64,000 bases of DNA, from contig NZ_JACOPF010000001.1 of NCBI RefSeq assembly GCF_014287475.1, positions 744,001 to 808,000 of the forward strand, given 5' to 3'. Every line of letters starts with the position of its first letter. The stretch's first letter is position 1. The stretch comes from Mediterraneibacter hominis (GTDB taxonomy: Bacteria > Bacillota > Clostridia > Lachnospirales > Lachnospiraceae). Below, one piece after another: positions 9,143 to 17,299 of this stretch. A model generated the notes under the pieces. The model searched no databases and was not told the origin of the DNA. It saw only the letters and a list, made by a program, of their open reading frames with translations. Both the position numbers and the translations under genes were made by a program.

Positions 9143-9526
9143 TTACTCCTGGGATTCCATTTCCACTCCCGCCACTTTAATATTTACATCTGCAACCTCC
9201 AGGCCTGTCATATTTTCCACTGCATTTTTTACCTTCTCTTGGACTTTGCCGGACACATCCATTATACTGTAATTATATTTCAGATTCAGGGCGAGGGATA
9301 CCGTCACAACACCTTCTAACACATCTACCTTCACACCTTTTGACAGATTCTTCATTCCCAGTCTGCTGATCAATTCATTCGTGATATTTCCTGCCATAGA
9401 CGCAACGCCTTCCACTTCTGTAGCGGCCAGAGCGGCAATAATCGCAACCACCTCGTCTGCAATCTTTACCTCTCCCATGCTTGCATCATTTTGTATTGTA
9501 TACGTATTTCTTTCGTCCCTTGCCAT
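9143..9526 (-). CDS. Asp23/Gls24 family envelope-stress protein
   Basis: The 127-aa protein has the Asp23 pattern GEVKIADEVVAIIAALAATE, then GVASMAG and repeated alternating hydrophobic strands (VVTVSLALNLKYNYSIMDVS). Family members are small cytoplasmic proteins, often membrane-tethered through a partner, tied to envelope homeostasis. In Clostridia one copy always lies next to nusB and the spoIIIA operon; its exact job there is not settled. The start at 9526 is chosen for the AGGAGG 9 nt upstream; the frame is open much further back into prfC. It has its own strong promoter. Confidence 0.92.
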   Translation of the reverse strand: MARDERNTYTIQNDASMGEVKIADEVVAIIAALAATEVEGVASMAGNITNELISRLGMKNLSKGVKVDVLEGVVTVSLALNLKYNYSIMDVSGKVQEKVKNAVENMTGLEVADVNIKVAGVEMESQE

Positions 9527-9595
9527 CGTAAAAAACCTCCTGTTTCGTTTCCACTCTTTTATATCTAAGCTCTTTTTGTTTTCTTCTCTTTTCTT

Positions 9596-9623
9596 ATTAT
9601 AACAAATATCCCTCTGTTTGCAA
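9596..9623 (-). promoter_or_regulatory. Sigma-A type promoter for asp23 (and nusB onward)
   Basis: Minus strand TTGCAA, 16 nt, TATAAT, with a TG one base before the -10 (extended -10). It sits just downstream of the prfC stop, about 70 nt before the asp23 start codon. Confidence 0.75.
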
Positions 9624-9633
9624 AGAGAAATCA

Positions 9634-11226
9634 TCAGGAGCGCCCGAATTCGGATAATATCAGCCCTTCGTTTCTCTCCTGTGTCATACGGATGCTCCAC
9701 TCATGCACAAACAAAAGCAGCGGCCGGCCCTTTAAGTCTTTGATTTTCTTCATGTCTGACGTCCCCGTCAGTCTGCTTATGTCTATCTCCTCGTTTTCCA
9801 CCCACCGGATATATTCGTAAGGAAGTGTTTCTAAGCGGATCTCTACATTGTATTCATTCTTCAGCCGGTATTTCAATACATCAAACTGTAGAACGCCGAC
9901 CACACCGACGATGATTTCCTCCATACCTGTATTAAATTCCTGGAAGATCTGTATAGCTCCCTCCTGTGCAATCTGGTTGATCCCTTTGACGAACTGTTTT
10001 CTCTTCATCGTATCTTCCTGTCGTACACGCGCGAAATGTTCCGGTGCAAAGGTCGGAATCCCTTCATAGGCGAACTTCTTTTTGGACGTGGTAAGCGTAT
10101 CTCCGATAGAAAAAATACCCGGGTCAAAGATACCGATAATGTCTCCTCCGCATGCCTTTTCGATTATCTTTCTCTCACTTGCCATCATTTGCTGCGGCTG
10201 AGAAAGACGCACTTCTTTTTTCCCCTGTATGTGGTATACCGACATGCCGGCATGAAATTCTCCGGAACAGATCCGCATAAACGCGATCCGATCTCGGTGC
10301 GCTTTATTCATATTTGCCTGTATTTTAAACACAAATGCAGAAAAATCCGGTTCCGTCATCGGATCGATTTCCCCCTGATCCGACATTCTGGGAAGCGGGG
10401 AGGTTGTCATTTTCAAGAAATGCTTTAAAAAGGTCTCCACGCCGAAATTGGTAAGTGCAGAACCAAAAAATACAGGAGAAAGCTCCCCTTTATTTACTAA
10501 TTCCTGTTCAAATTCCGCCGACGCGCCATCTAAAAGTTCAATTTCTTCCAGCAGAGTCGTCTTTGCTTCCTCTCCTATCAGCCAGTCCAACTCTGGATTA
10601 TTTGCCTCTACTGTCTTAACTTCCCCTGTTGTCGTCCCTTTATGCGTATCTGAAAATAATTCGACCTCTTTCTTTTGTCTGTCGTATACTCCCTTAAACG
10701 CCTTGCCTGAACCAATCGGCCAATTTACGGGGCAGGTTGCGATCCCCAGCTCTTTTTCAATATCATCGAGCAAATCAAACGTATCCTTTGCCTCTCTGTC
10801 CATTTTATTGATAAATGTAAAAATTGGAATGTGTCTCATAACACATACCTTGAACAGCTTCCTCGTCTGTGCCTCTACCCCTTTGGACGCGTCAATCACC
10901 ATCACGGCAGAATCCGCCGCCATTAGCGTACGGTACGTATCTTCAGAAAAATCCTGATGTCCCGGCGTATCCAGGATGTTGATGCAAAATCCTCCATAAT
11001 TAAACTGCAGTACAGAGGACGTCACTGAAATTCCTCTTTCTTTTTCTATCTCCATCCAGTCCGACACCGCATGTCTTGCAGTTGCTTTTCCCTTGACAGA
11101 GCCGGCTAAGTTGATCGCCCCTCCATATAAAAGAAATTTTTCTGTAAGTGTCGTTTTTCCCGCATCTGGGTGAGAAATAATCGCAAACGTCCTTCTTTTT
11201 TTTATCTCATTCGTTATTTCCGACAT
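9634..11226 (-). CDS. prfC: Peptide chain release factor 3
   Basis: RF3 is a translational GTPase that removes RF1/RF2 from the ribosome after termination. The 530-aa protein has G1 HPDAGKTT (19-26), G3 DTPGH (86-90) and G4 NKMD (140-143), followed by EF-G-like beta-barrel domains. It is full length. It stands between spoIIIAH and asp23, which usually adjoin or nearly adjoin, and has its own promoter and a structured leader, so it looks independent of the sporulation operon upstream. Confidence 0.96.
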   Translation of the reverse strand: MSEITNEIKKRRTFAIISHPDAGKTTLTEKFLLYGGAINLAGSVKGKATARHAVSDWMEIEKERGISVTSSVLQFNYGGFCINILDTPGHQDFSEDTYRTLMAADSAVMVIDASKGVEAQTRKLFKVCVMRHIPIFTFINKMDREAKDTFDLLDDIEKELGIATCPVNWPIGSGKAFKGVYDRQKKEVELFSDTHKGTTTGEVKTVEANNPELDWLIGEEAKTTLLEEIELLDGASAEFEQELVNKGELSPVFFGSALTNFGVETFLKHFLKMTTSPLPRMSDQGEIDPMTEPDFSAFVFKIQANMNKAHRDRIAFMRICSGEFHAGMSVYHIQGKKEVRLSQPQQMMASERKIIEKACGGDIIGIFDPGIFSIGDTLTTSKKKFAYEGIPTFAPEHFARVRQEDTMKRKQFVKGINQIAQEGAIQIFQEFNTGMEEIIVGVVGVLQFDVLKYRLKNEYNVEIRLETLPYEYIRWVENEEIDISRLTGTSDMKKIKDLKGRPLLLFVHEWSIRMTQERNEGLILSEFGRS

Positions 11227-11262
11227 AGCTTTTTATTCTCCTGTTGATAAAATTCTACAACA

Positions 11263-11305
11263 CCGGTATACATGGCTTAAGCTTCCTTTTTACCATGTAT
11301 GCCGG
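11263..11305 (-). other. Inverted repeat in the prfC leader
   Basis: Arms of 13 nt (CCGGTATACATGG and CCATGTATGCCGG on the plus strand) pair with one mismatch that becomes a G-U wobble in minus-strand RNA, around a 17-nt loop. It lies between the predicted prfC promoter and the start codon. No clear T-run follows, so it is more likely a leader structure than a terminator. Confidence 0.5.
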
Positions 11306-11334
11306 CACTGCCCTCCATCTGGACATACGAATCT

Positions 11335-11363
11335 AGTTTAGCATATGTAGAAAAAGACTGCAA
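11335..11363 (-). promoter_or_regulatory. Sigma-A type promoter for prfC
   Basis: Minus strand TTGCAG, 17 nt, TAAACT, about 110 nt before the prfC start and just after spoIIIAH. Confidence 0.6.
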
Positions 11364-11370
11364 GGTCAAG

Positions 11371-11982
11371 TCATTCATGTATCGGTGTGATTACAATATT
11401 TTCAGGGGCAATATCTGTCTTTCTCGTCACAATGTCCTCAATCTGCGCCCTGTTTGCGTCCGTTAATTCTTCAGAGTTTACTACAATATCTGCCGAATCC
11501 GCAGTCAGGCTTACAACAGCCTCCGTGAAGCCTTTCGAGGCCATCAGGGTTTCAATCGCCACTTCCTGCTCCGAGATCTCTGTGAGAGCGACCATCTGCG
11601 CAACGGCATCCTGTTTCTCTGCATCACTTAGGTCAACATTGTCAATGATTGCCTGCAGCGTCTCTTTGTTCTGTGCTCTTACCTGTTCTCTTGATACTTT
11701 TGCCTGCGCTACTGTTGTATCTGCACCTCCGCTTGTCAGCACAGCTTCTCCCGGCGTCCCTTCTACATCCGAATCATTGCTTTGAATATCCTCGGAACCT
11801 GTCTCAATATCCTCCTGGGAAATATCAAGCAACTCCTGATTTGCCAAATCTGCATTTGCTTCTGTCGTACTTTTTTCTTCTCCTCCAAACAGCTTGCCTG
11901 AATAATTCAGATATCCGGCAATCGCAATCATTACCGCCAGCGTTGTGATAATAATTTGGTTTTTCTTAAATAAACGTTTCAT
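11371..11982 (-). CDS. spoIIIAH: Stage III sporulation protein AH
   Basis: SpoIIIAH is the mother-cell partner of forespore SpoIIQ in the channel that joins both cells during engulfment. The 203-aa protein has one N-terminal membrane segment (about residues 10-27), a long acidic linker rich in E, D, S and T, and a C-terminal YscJ/FliF-like ring domain (about 105-200, ending in TDIAPENIVITPIHE). It is the last gene of the eight-gene operon. Confidence 0.93.
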   Translation of the reverse strand: MKRLFKKNQIIITTLAVMIAIAGYLNYSGKLFGGEEKSTTEANADLANQELLDISQEDIETGSEDIQSNDSDVEGTPGEAVLTSGGADTTVAQAKVSREQVRAQNKETLQAIIDNVDLSDAEKQDAVAQMVALTEISEQEVAIETLMASKGFTEAVVSLTADSADIVVNSEELTDANRAQIEDIVTRKTDIAPENIVITPIHE

Positions 11983-11993
11983 GGAATCCTCCT

Positions 11994-12590
11994 TTATGAT
12001 GTACTGTGACGTTTCATTATTTTAATCTTATGCGCCTCTACGCCGAATAATGCCTGAACCGCCTCAGTTATATTCTGTACTACTATCGCATTATCTCCTC
12101 CGTCTGCTATCACGATCACCCCTTCCACTTCCGGAGTCAGCTCTTTACTCACATAGGGAGACTGGCTGCCGTCAGAGCTCTGTTCATACACACTCGTTCT
12201 GTCAGAGGAACTATCCTGGGTACTGCGCGTACCTCCTTCACTGTCCTCCTCCTCTGTCGTCTGACTAGTTGACTGCTGATCCTTTTCAATCACTTTTTGA
12301 GCAGAGGACTTCAGTGTAATCATTACAGATACTTTCCCCACTCCTTCTACCTCCTCGAGCGCCTGTGCTGTCCTTGTTTCCAAATATTCCTGATATTGAG
12401 ACATTTGTGCATCTTCTGTCTGCGTTTTTTTCTCTGTCTGCCTTGTTTGTTCCTCTTTCTTTTCAGGTACTGGAAAGGCAATGACAAGAAGCAGTACGCC
12501 TATCAGAAATACAATAAGTATCTGGTTCTTTTTGGGGAGCTTTTCATTTTTTCTGATTTTGGACAGCCATTCTTTTAATTTATTCTCCAA
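11994..12590 (-). CDS. spoIIIAG: Stage III sporulation protein AG
   Basis: The protein of about 198 aa has a basic N-terminus, one membrane segment (ILIVFLIGVLLLVIAFPV) and an extracellular ring-forming domain with TAQALEEVEGVGKVSVMITL and VIVIADGGDNAIVVQNI. SpoIIIAG forms a large ring in the mother-cell membrane of the feeding-tube channel. No ATG is available: the start is TTG, either 12590 (9 nt after GGAGG, preferred) or 12596 (only 3 nt from it). It overlaps spoIIIAF by about 11 nt. A low-complexity S/T/E stretch (about 100-140) interrupts the domain, as is common in this family. Confidence 0.92.
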   Translation of the reverse strand: MENKLKEWLSKIRKNEKLPKKNQILIVFLIGVLLLVIAFPVPEKKEEQTRQTEKKTQTEDAQMSQYQEYLETRTAQALEEVEGVGKVSVMITLKSSAQKVIEKDQQSTSQTTEEEDSEGGTRSTQDSSSDRTSVYEQSSDGSQSPYVSKELTPEVEGVIVIADGGDNAIVVQNITEAVQALFGVEAHKIKIMKRHSTS

Positions 12591-12936
12591 TGTCAATCTC
12601 CTCCACCTCTATCCGGTTGCCATTTTCTTCCCCCGTATTTTCCTGATATTGTTCCGGCACAAAATCCATAATATCCAAATCCTCAAAATATTCCGTTTTA
12701 CGCTGGATTTCCTGTTTTTCCATCTCATATTCCTTGCTATGGTAAAGCTCTGTAAACGTGTCCATCATACCTGACAGCTTCAAAATCGGCGAAAATAAAA
12801 ACAGTACTAAAACCAATCCGGAAAAAAATTGAATATATTTCTTGTATTCTTTTCCTGGTATCGCCTGCAATACCGCAGCGACAATAATCAAATATGCTGC
12901 AATATTCATCATCCACTCATATAACTGTGTCAGCAT
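12580..12936 (-). CDS. spoIIIAF: Stage III sporulation protein AF
   Basis: A 118-aa protein with two N-terminal membrane helices (about residues 8-26 and 35-55) and a charged cytoplasmic tail, the normal SpoIIIAF layout. AAAGGAGGGG stands directly before the ATG at 12936. An upstream in-frame start would lengthen it by 14 residues but lacks a ribosome-binding site. Confidence 0.9.
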   Translation of the reverse strand: MLTQLYEWMMNIAAYLIIVAAVLQAIPGKEYKKYIQFFSGLVLVLFLFSPILKLSGMMDTFTELYHSKEYEMEKQEIQRKTEYFEDLDIMDFVPEQYQENTGEENGNRIEVEEIDIGE

Positions 12937-12974
12937 CTGCCCCTCCTTTATATGCAGCAATACAAGTTCAAAAA

Positions 12975-14192
12975 TCAAGTGGTAGAAACTGCCACAACCG
13001 CAATCGTCAGAAGAAACAAAATCCCTGTAGAAAAAATCACTTTTACAATCAATTCGTATCCCTCACTAACACTTCCAATACATCCGGTAATCCGTTTGTC
13101 TGATACTGGCTGTACCAGCGCTGCCGCCAGTTTATACATAAATGCCATCACAAGCATTTGAAGAAGAGGAACCACACAAATTCCGACTGCAATCACAGTT
13201 CCTGCCATTCCAATTCCATTCTTTATCAATACTGTAGTTCCCAGCAGCACGTCTGTCACCCCGCCGATAGCATTACCGATGCCAGGCAGTGCCTTCGCAG
13301 TTTTGGTAAGCGCTCCCCTTTTCAAGGAATCAATTGCCGGCGCCAGGAGTCCTTGTACCACATTAATTCCAATTATACATGCCAGCAGCGTTTTTAATAT
13401 CCAAGCCACAAGCTTTTGTAAAAGTCCTGCAAACTGGGATAAAAAGTCCTCCCCTGTCAATTTGCTTAGAACCTGTATCATAATATAGATATTAATAAGA
13501 GGAAGAATAAATCCAAGAATCAGTATTTCCACTACATATATCAAAAGTAAAATGACATTATAAAAAAATAAGGAGGTTACACTGCCTGAGGCAAGCGCCA
13601 CCGCAAGAAAATAGCTTGGACACAATACTCTCATAAAATCAACGAGAAGTGAGAGCTTCTCCTCCACCCCATCCATTGCAATCCGAAAGGAACTTAAACA
13701 TAAGGCGATTAAAAGCATATATAGTACATAAAAGCTGATTTCCGATACCTGTCTGTTCTGGAATGCATTGGAAAAATTCGTAAAGACAGCCGCTATCAGT
13801 GCAATCAGCAGTATATATACCAGATTCTGCCGGTTATATCGAAATTCATAAGACAACTGATCTGCCAGGAAATGAAGAAATAGTTCTCCTATCGCCTCTA
13901 TATCTCCAGATAATAAAGGCATAAGTACATCCTCAAATTTTAACTTCTGCGTGGGAAACATCTGTCTTAAGCTGTCGTCTACCTCTGAAAAATCAAATTC
14001 TTCTACCAGCGCTTCCTCCACTTCTTTTTGTATCTGTGCTTCTTCCTCCTCTGTCAGTTCTTCCCCCTGCTCCTCCTCTTTTTGCTCTTCCTTGGCATAG
14101 CCTGTCACTGAATGGAGATTCCATACCCCGCCTAAAAACAGAAAAAAGAGCAGTACGAAAAGCAGTCCTCTAAATGGATATACATATTTCAT
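12975..14192 (-). CDS. spoIIIAE: Stage III sporulation protein AE
   Basis: The 405-aa protein has an N-terminal signal-like segment, an acidic E-rich stretch (about residues 35-60), then around eight hydrophobic helices. It is the polytopic membrane core of the SpoIIIA complex and resembles type III secretion export components in general plan. The ATG at 14192 overlaps the spoIIIAD stop by 4 nt and has AGGAG about 9 nt upstream; the longer open frame is not supported. Confidence 0.93.
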   Translation of the reverse strand: MKYVYPFRGLLFVLLFFLFLGGVWNLHSVTGYAKEEQKEEEQGEELTEEEEAQIQKEVEEALVEEFDFSEVDDSLRQMFPTQKLKFEDVLMPLLSGDIEAIGELFLHFLADQLSYEFRYNRQNLVYILLIALIAAVFTNFSNAFQNRQVSEISFYVLYMLLIALCLSSFRIAMDGVEEKLSLLVDFMRVLCPSYFLAVALASGSVTSLFFYNVILLLIYVVEILILGFILPLINIYIMIQVLSKLTGEDFLSQFAGLLQKLVAWILKTLLACIIGINVVQGLLAPAIDSLKRGALTKTAKALPGIGNAIGGVTDVLLGTTVLIKNGIGMAGTVIAVGICVVPLLQMLVMAFMYKLAAALVQPVSDKRITGCIGSVSEGYELIVKVIFSTGILFLLTIAVVAVSTT

Positions 14193-14575
14193 GCCAAAAA
14201 CTCCTGAATGGTTTCTAACAGAGCCAGTAAAACCGGCATACCCAGTGCTAAGATTGTCAGTTTGCAAAAGATTTCTATCTGCACTGCGATTGTCTGATAC
14301 CCTGCGTCCTTACATATACTGGAAGAAAACTCAGCGATATAAGTAATTCCTATCATTTTTAACATAGTGGAGATATAGCCTGTGTCTACTTTAATAAAAT
14401 GGCTTAACTGCTCCACTGTCCGGATAAATATCTCCAGACGGTCTACAATACAGGAAAATAAAAGGATACTCACACCCACGCCCATATAAATCCCGTATTC
14501 TGTTTTCCCACCCTTAAACTGGATCGCAAGCAGCGTTCCAATCACTCCGATAATCCCTATTTGCAATACACTCAT
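14189..14575 (-). CDS. spoIIIAD: Stage III sporulation protein AD
   Basis: A 128-aa hydrophobic protein with about four membrane segments, starting MSVLQIGIIGVIGTLLAIQF. Length and hydrophobic pattern fit SpoIIIAD, a small membrane component of the channel. It overlaps spoIIIAE by 4 nt and follows spoIIIAC closely. Confidence 0.93.
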   Translation of the reverse strand: MSVLQIGIIGVIGTLLAIQFKGGKTEYGIYMGVGVSILLFSCIVDRLEIFIRTVEQLSHFIKVDTGYISTMLKMIGITYIAEFSSSICKDAGYQTIAVQIEIFCKLTILALGMPVLLALLETIQEFLA

Positions 14576-14599
14576 ATTCTTACCTCTTCTTTGAAACGC

Positions 14600-14794
14600 T
14601 TACAGGGAAAACAACTGCTTAATAGACAAAAACAAATCATAAATGTAGGGAAGAACCCATGACAGAACTAAAATCAATCCTGCAAAGCTTGTCAGGAAAG
14701 CCTGTTCTTCTCTCCCACTGTGTTTTAATACCTGGCTTAAAATAGATACCAGGATTCCCACTGCTGCAATTTTAAATATCAGATTTATCGTCAT
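14600..14794 (-). CDS. spoIIIAC: Stage III sporulation protein AC
   Basis: A 64-aa protein with two membrane helices (INLIFKIAAVGILVSILSQV and the LILVLSWVLPYIYDLF segment). SpoIIIAC is the smallest SpoIIIA component and is related to SpoIIIAD. AGGAGGAAGCC precedes the ATG at 14794, which decides the start over a longer frame. Confidence 0.93.
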   Translation of the reverse strand: MTINLIFKIAAVGILVSILSQVLKHSGREEQAFLTSFAGLILVLSWVLPYIYDLFLSIKQLFSL

Positions 14795-14892
14795 GGCTTC
14801 CTCCTGCTTTCTCCTTGTTTTAGCTTCATGCGACAAAAGAGACTTCTTTCACAGAAATTTTCTCTAATGACAACCGGACAGGCTTTCTATAA

Positions 14893-15411
14893 TCAAAGCA
14901 GCACCACTACCAGGAAGATCCCTCCCATTACTCCCAGCCAACTGCTGATTCTTCTTTTTGAAGCCATCCCTTCCCGTACCTTCTCAATTTCTAATTCCAA
15001 ACGGTTTAAATACATCTGCATGGTGTGCCGGAAGCTTTCCTTGTCCAATTGCCCTAAAAACGTCCCCAGTTCCTTTAGCTGAATCGAATGTGTGCTTTTT
15101 AAGTGCAGTTCACATAAGTATTTATCTATAGAACGGTTCCATATCTTTGCAAATCCCTGTTCCCTTCTTTCTTCTACTTCTTGCACCATTGCTTTTAACC
15201 AGGTGCGATAGGGCTCTTTTACGCGCATGCTTATCTTTCCGAATACTTCACTTAGTGGTGCGTTTGTATATTCCATCTCTCCTTGAATCAAATAAATAAC
15301 ATGCCGGATATAAAGCAGCTTTTCTAAATAATTTTTCAGTTCTGCCGCGTACAGAAGGCCTCCGCATGTAGTGGCTGTAATAATTAAAAGGCTTCCCAGC
15401 ACTCTTTGCAC
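14893..15411 (-). CDS. spoIIIAB: Stage III sporulation protein AB
   Basis: The 172-aa protein has a hydrophobic segment at each end and a helical charged middle, like SpoIIIAB, whose fold resembles type II secretion GspF. The start is a GTG at 15411 with GGGGGAG just upstream. It overlaps the spoIIIAA end by 28 nt. A gap of 98 nt to spoIIIAC holds no clear signal. Confidence 0.92.
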   Translation of the reverse strand: MQRVLGSLLIITATTCGGLLYAAELKNYLEKLLYIRHVIYLIQGEMEYTNAPLSEVFGKISMRVKEPYRTWLKAMVQEVEERREQGFAKIWNRSIDKYLCELHLKSTHSIQLKELGTFLGQLDKESFRHTMQMYLNRLELEIEKVREGMASKRRISSWLGVMGGIFLVVVLL

Positions 15412-16340
15412 AGCATACTCCCCCGTTCGTCATAGATTCCTTGAATTTCTCCAGGTTTTTCCTCGTTTTGCAGTACTACATACCGTTCAAATCTCTTCCG
15501 CCGTATCAATTCCCCTAAAATCGGTTTCTTTTTTGCTTCCTCCATCGATGTGCTGTGTACAGAGGCAATCATTTTACAGCCGCACTGCATAGCATATTCG
15601 ATCGCATGAATATCCTCCTGCGTACCGATCTCATCCACTGCGATCACCTGCGGCGCCATGGAGCGAATCAACATAATCATCCCCTCTGCCTTGGGACAGC
15701 AGTCCAGCACATCCGTCCGGCTCCCCAAATGGTTCTGTGCCACTCCAAGATAACACCCTCCCAATTCTGAACGTTCGTCTACAACCCCTACGGTACATCC
15801 TTTTACATATGTATTCCCATCTGAAATCTGCCTGACTAAATCACGAATCAGTGTCGTCTTTCCACATCTTGGCGGAGAAATAATCAATGTATGGCATACC
15901 TGCCTGTTTTTCGTGATATAGGGAAGAATTTTCTCAGAACATCCCAGAATTTCATGCGACATTCTGATATTGATCGATGAAATATATTGTATATTCTTTA
16001 CTTTTCCTTGTTCTACAATTACTTTTCCTGTCACGCCTGCCCGATGTCCTCCTTCTATTGTCAAAAATCCCTGTTTTAATTCATTCTCATATGCATACAG
16101 AGAGTAATGGCTGATATATTCCATTGTCTCCCTGACCTCCTCCTTTGTTACAATACATTTTTCCTTTTTCGTTACCGGCAGAGTCTTCTCTTCATTTCTA
16201 TATATCATGCGCAAGGGCTGTCCGATTCGAAGCCGGATTTCCTGAAGATAAGTAAAATCCAGCCTTTCATCCTCCAGTACTTTCCTGACTGACTTTGCCA
16301 GAACCTGTAAAATCTGTGATTTTCTTTTCTCTGCATCCAT
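15384..16340 (-). CDS. spoIIIAA: Stage III sporulation protein AA, ATPase
   Basis: SpoIIIAA is the cytoplasmic ATPase of the channel, similar to secretion ATPases. The 318-aa protein has Walker A PPRCGKTT at about 156-163 and a Walker B-like region IAVDEIGTQED later. The ATG at 16340 has GAGGTG 8 nt upstream; a TTG at 16361 is in frame but poorly placed. It is the first gene of the spoIIIAA-AH operon, which spans 11371-16340 and is needed after engulfment for forespore gene expression. Confidence 0.95.
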   Translation of the reverse strand: MDAEKRKSQILQVLAKSVRKVLEDERLDFTYLQEIRLRIGQPLRMIYRNEEKTLPVTKKEKCIVTKEEVRETMEYISHYSLYAYENELKQGFLTIEGGHRAGVTGKVIVEQGKVKNIQYISSINIRMSHEILGCSEKILPYITKNRQVCHTLIISPPRCGKTTLIRDLVRQISDGNTYVKGCTVGVVDERSELGGCYLGVAQNHLGSRTDVLDCCPKAEGMIMLIRSMAPQVIAVDEIGTQEDIHAIEYAMQCGCKMIASVHSTSMEEAKKKPILGELIRRKRFERYVVLQNEEKPGEIQGIYDERGSMLCKECWEAF

Positions 16341-16359
16341 CTTGTCCACCTCTTTAAAC

Positions 16360-16385
16360 AATATATGAGGGGATGTCTAAATTAT
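16360..16385 (-). promoter_or_regulatory. Candidate sigma-E promoter of the spoIIIA operon
   Basis: Minus strand ATA, 15 nt, CATATATT, close to the sigma-E consensus ATA-N16-CATACANT. It lies about 20 nt before the spoIIIAA start, as expected for a mother-cell operon. Confidence 0.55.
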
Positions 16386-16404
16386 GACTATAAAATAAAA
16401 GGAA

Positions 16405-16481
16405 TAGCGTCGGTGTACAAGGGACAATACGGTCAATGAAGGACAAACTTGAAACGTGTTGCCCCTTGTACACCGACGCTA
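16405..16481. repeat. Large perfect inverted repeat, 19-bp arms
   Basis: TAGCGTCGGTGTACAAGGG at 16405-16423 is repeated as its exact reverse complement at 16463-16481, with 39 nt between. A-rich sequence flanks the left arm and a T-rich run the right arm. It lies in the gap between the divergent spoIIIA operon and response-regulator gene, so it terminates no gene on either strand. No coding explanation was found. Confidence 0.75.
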
Positions 16482-16485
16482 CCCG

Positions 16486-16514
16486 TTGCTTTTTTATTTT
16501 TTACTCGTTACAAT
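16486..16514 (+). promoter_or_regulatory. Candidate promoter of the response-regulator gene
   Basis: TTGCTT, 17 nt, TACAAT, starting 5 nt after the large inverted repeat. The predicted transcript starts about 30 nt before the TTG start codon. Confidence 0.5.
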
Positions 16515-16549
16515 AAGGTACGAATACTTTTATACCGGAGGTGAATTGC

Positions 16550-17215
16550 TTGAAAACTATTTTGATTGTAGACGATGATGTATCGATTGGAAATATGCTG
16601 GAGGAAGTACTTTCCCGCGAGGGATACAGTGTTGCCCGCGCCTATTCCGGCACAGAGGCGTTTCTTTATTTAAAAAACCAAACACCGGATTTGATTTTAC
16701 TGGATTTAATGCTTCCAGGATTGAACGGGGAGGAGCTCCTTCCGCAGATAAAGAATCTGCCTGTGATTATCGTCAGTGCCAAGGCAGATGTCTGTGGAAA
16801 GGTAGAACTCCTTCGCGGCGGCGCCGCCGATTATATTACAAAGCCCTTTGATACCCAGGAATTACTCGCCAGGATCGAAGTGCAGATGAGAACGAAAGTA
16901 TCTGCCTGTTCTTCCGTTCTGCGTTTTGACGGTATACAGATGGATCTTCTTTCTCACTGTGTCTCTGTAAACGGTATTCCCATTCATCTGACAAAAACGG
17001 AATACGCAATCCTAAAGCTTTTATTACAAAATCCATCTCAAGTCATAACAAAATCTGTCATGCTTGAAGAGATCAGCGCGGATACTCCCGACTGCGTAGA
17101 GACTTCCTTGAAGGTTCATATCAGTAATCTGCGCAGAAAGCTGAAAGAGGATTCGGACAGGGATTATATCGAATCTGTATGGGGAATCGGGTTTAAACTA
17201 AGAGAAGATTCTTAA
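16550..17215 (+). CDS. OmpR/PhoB-family response regulator
   Basis: A 221-aa two-component regulator. The receiver domain has the acidic pocket DDD (8-10), phospho-acceptor D52 in LLDLMLPG and K98 in ITKPF. A winged-helix output domain follows (about 125-220, ending SVWGIGFKL). I start at the TTG at 16550, 8 nt after GGAGG; an in-frame GTG at 16541 overlaps that ribosome-binding site. It is the first gene of a plus-strand island with an ABC transporter and a histidine kinase, so it very likely controls the transporter from the repeat-bearing promoter after it. Confidence 0.93.
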   Translation: MKTILIVDDDVSIGNMLEEVLSREGYSVARAYSGTEAFLYLKNQTPDLILLDLMLPGLNGEELLPQIKNLPVIIVSAKADVCGKVELLRGGAADYITKPFDTQELLARIEVQMRTKVSACSSVLRFDGIQMDLLSHCVSVNGIPIHLTKTEYAILKLLLQNPSQVITKSVMLEEISADTPDCVETSLKVHISNLRRKLKEDSDRDYIESVWGIGFKLREDS

Positions 17216-17218
17216 CTG

Positions 17219-17252
17219 TTTCTTTACCTTTTCCTTTACCGGTTTCTTAACC
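17219..17252 (+). promoter_or_regulatory. Three 12-bp-spaced repeats, candidate response-regulator binding site
   Basis: CTTTACC at 17222, CTTTACC at 17234 and CTTAACC at 17246 stand exactly 12 bp apart and are each preceded by a T/C-rich tract. The array ends about 20 bp before a TATAAT that lacks a good -35. OmpR-type regulators bind tandem direct repeats, so these are probable sites of the regulator encoded just upstream. Confidence 0.6.
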
Positions 17253-17272
17253 CGCATACGTTAGAATAACTG

Positions 17273-17278
17273 TATAAT
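17273..17278 (+). promoter_or_regulatory. -10 element of the ABC transporter promoter
   Basis: TATAAT 22 bp before the ATPase start codon. The -35 region 17 bp upstream has no resemblance to TTGACA, which fits a promoter needing an activator bound at the repeats. Confidence 0.6.
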
Positions 17279-17299
17279 CAACAAGGAGGTTACACATCT

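Noticed and set aside
17219..17252. Short evenly spaced repeats considered as a CRISPR remnant
   Set aside because: Units are 7-10 bp with a 12-bp period and no spacers, and there are no cas genes. A protein binding site fits better.
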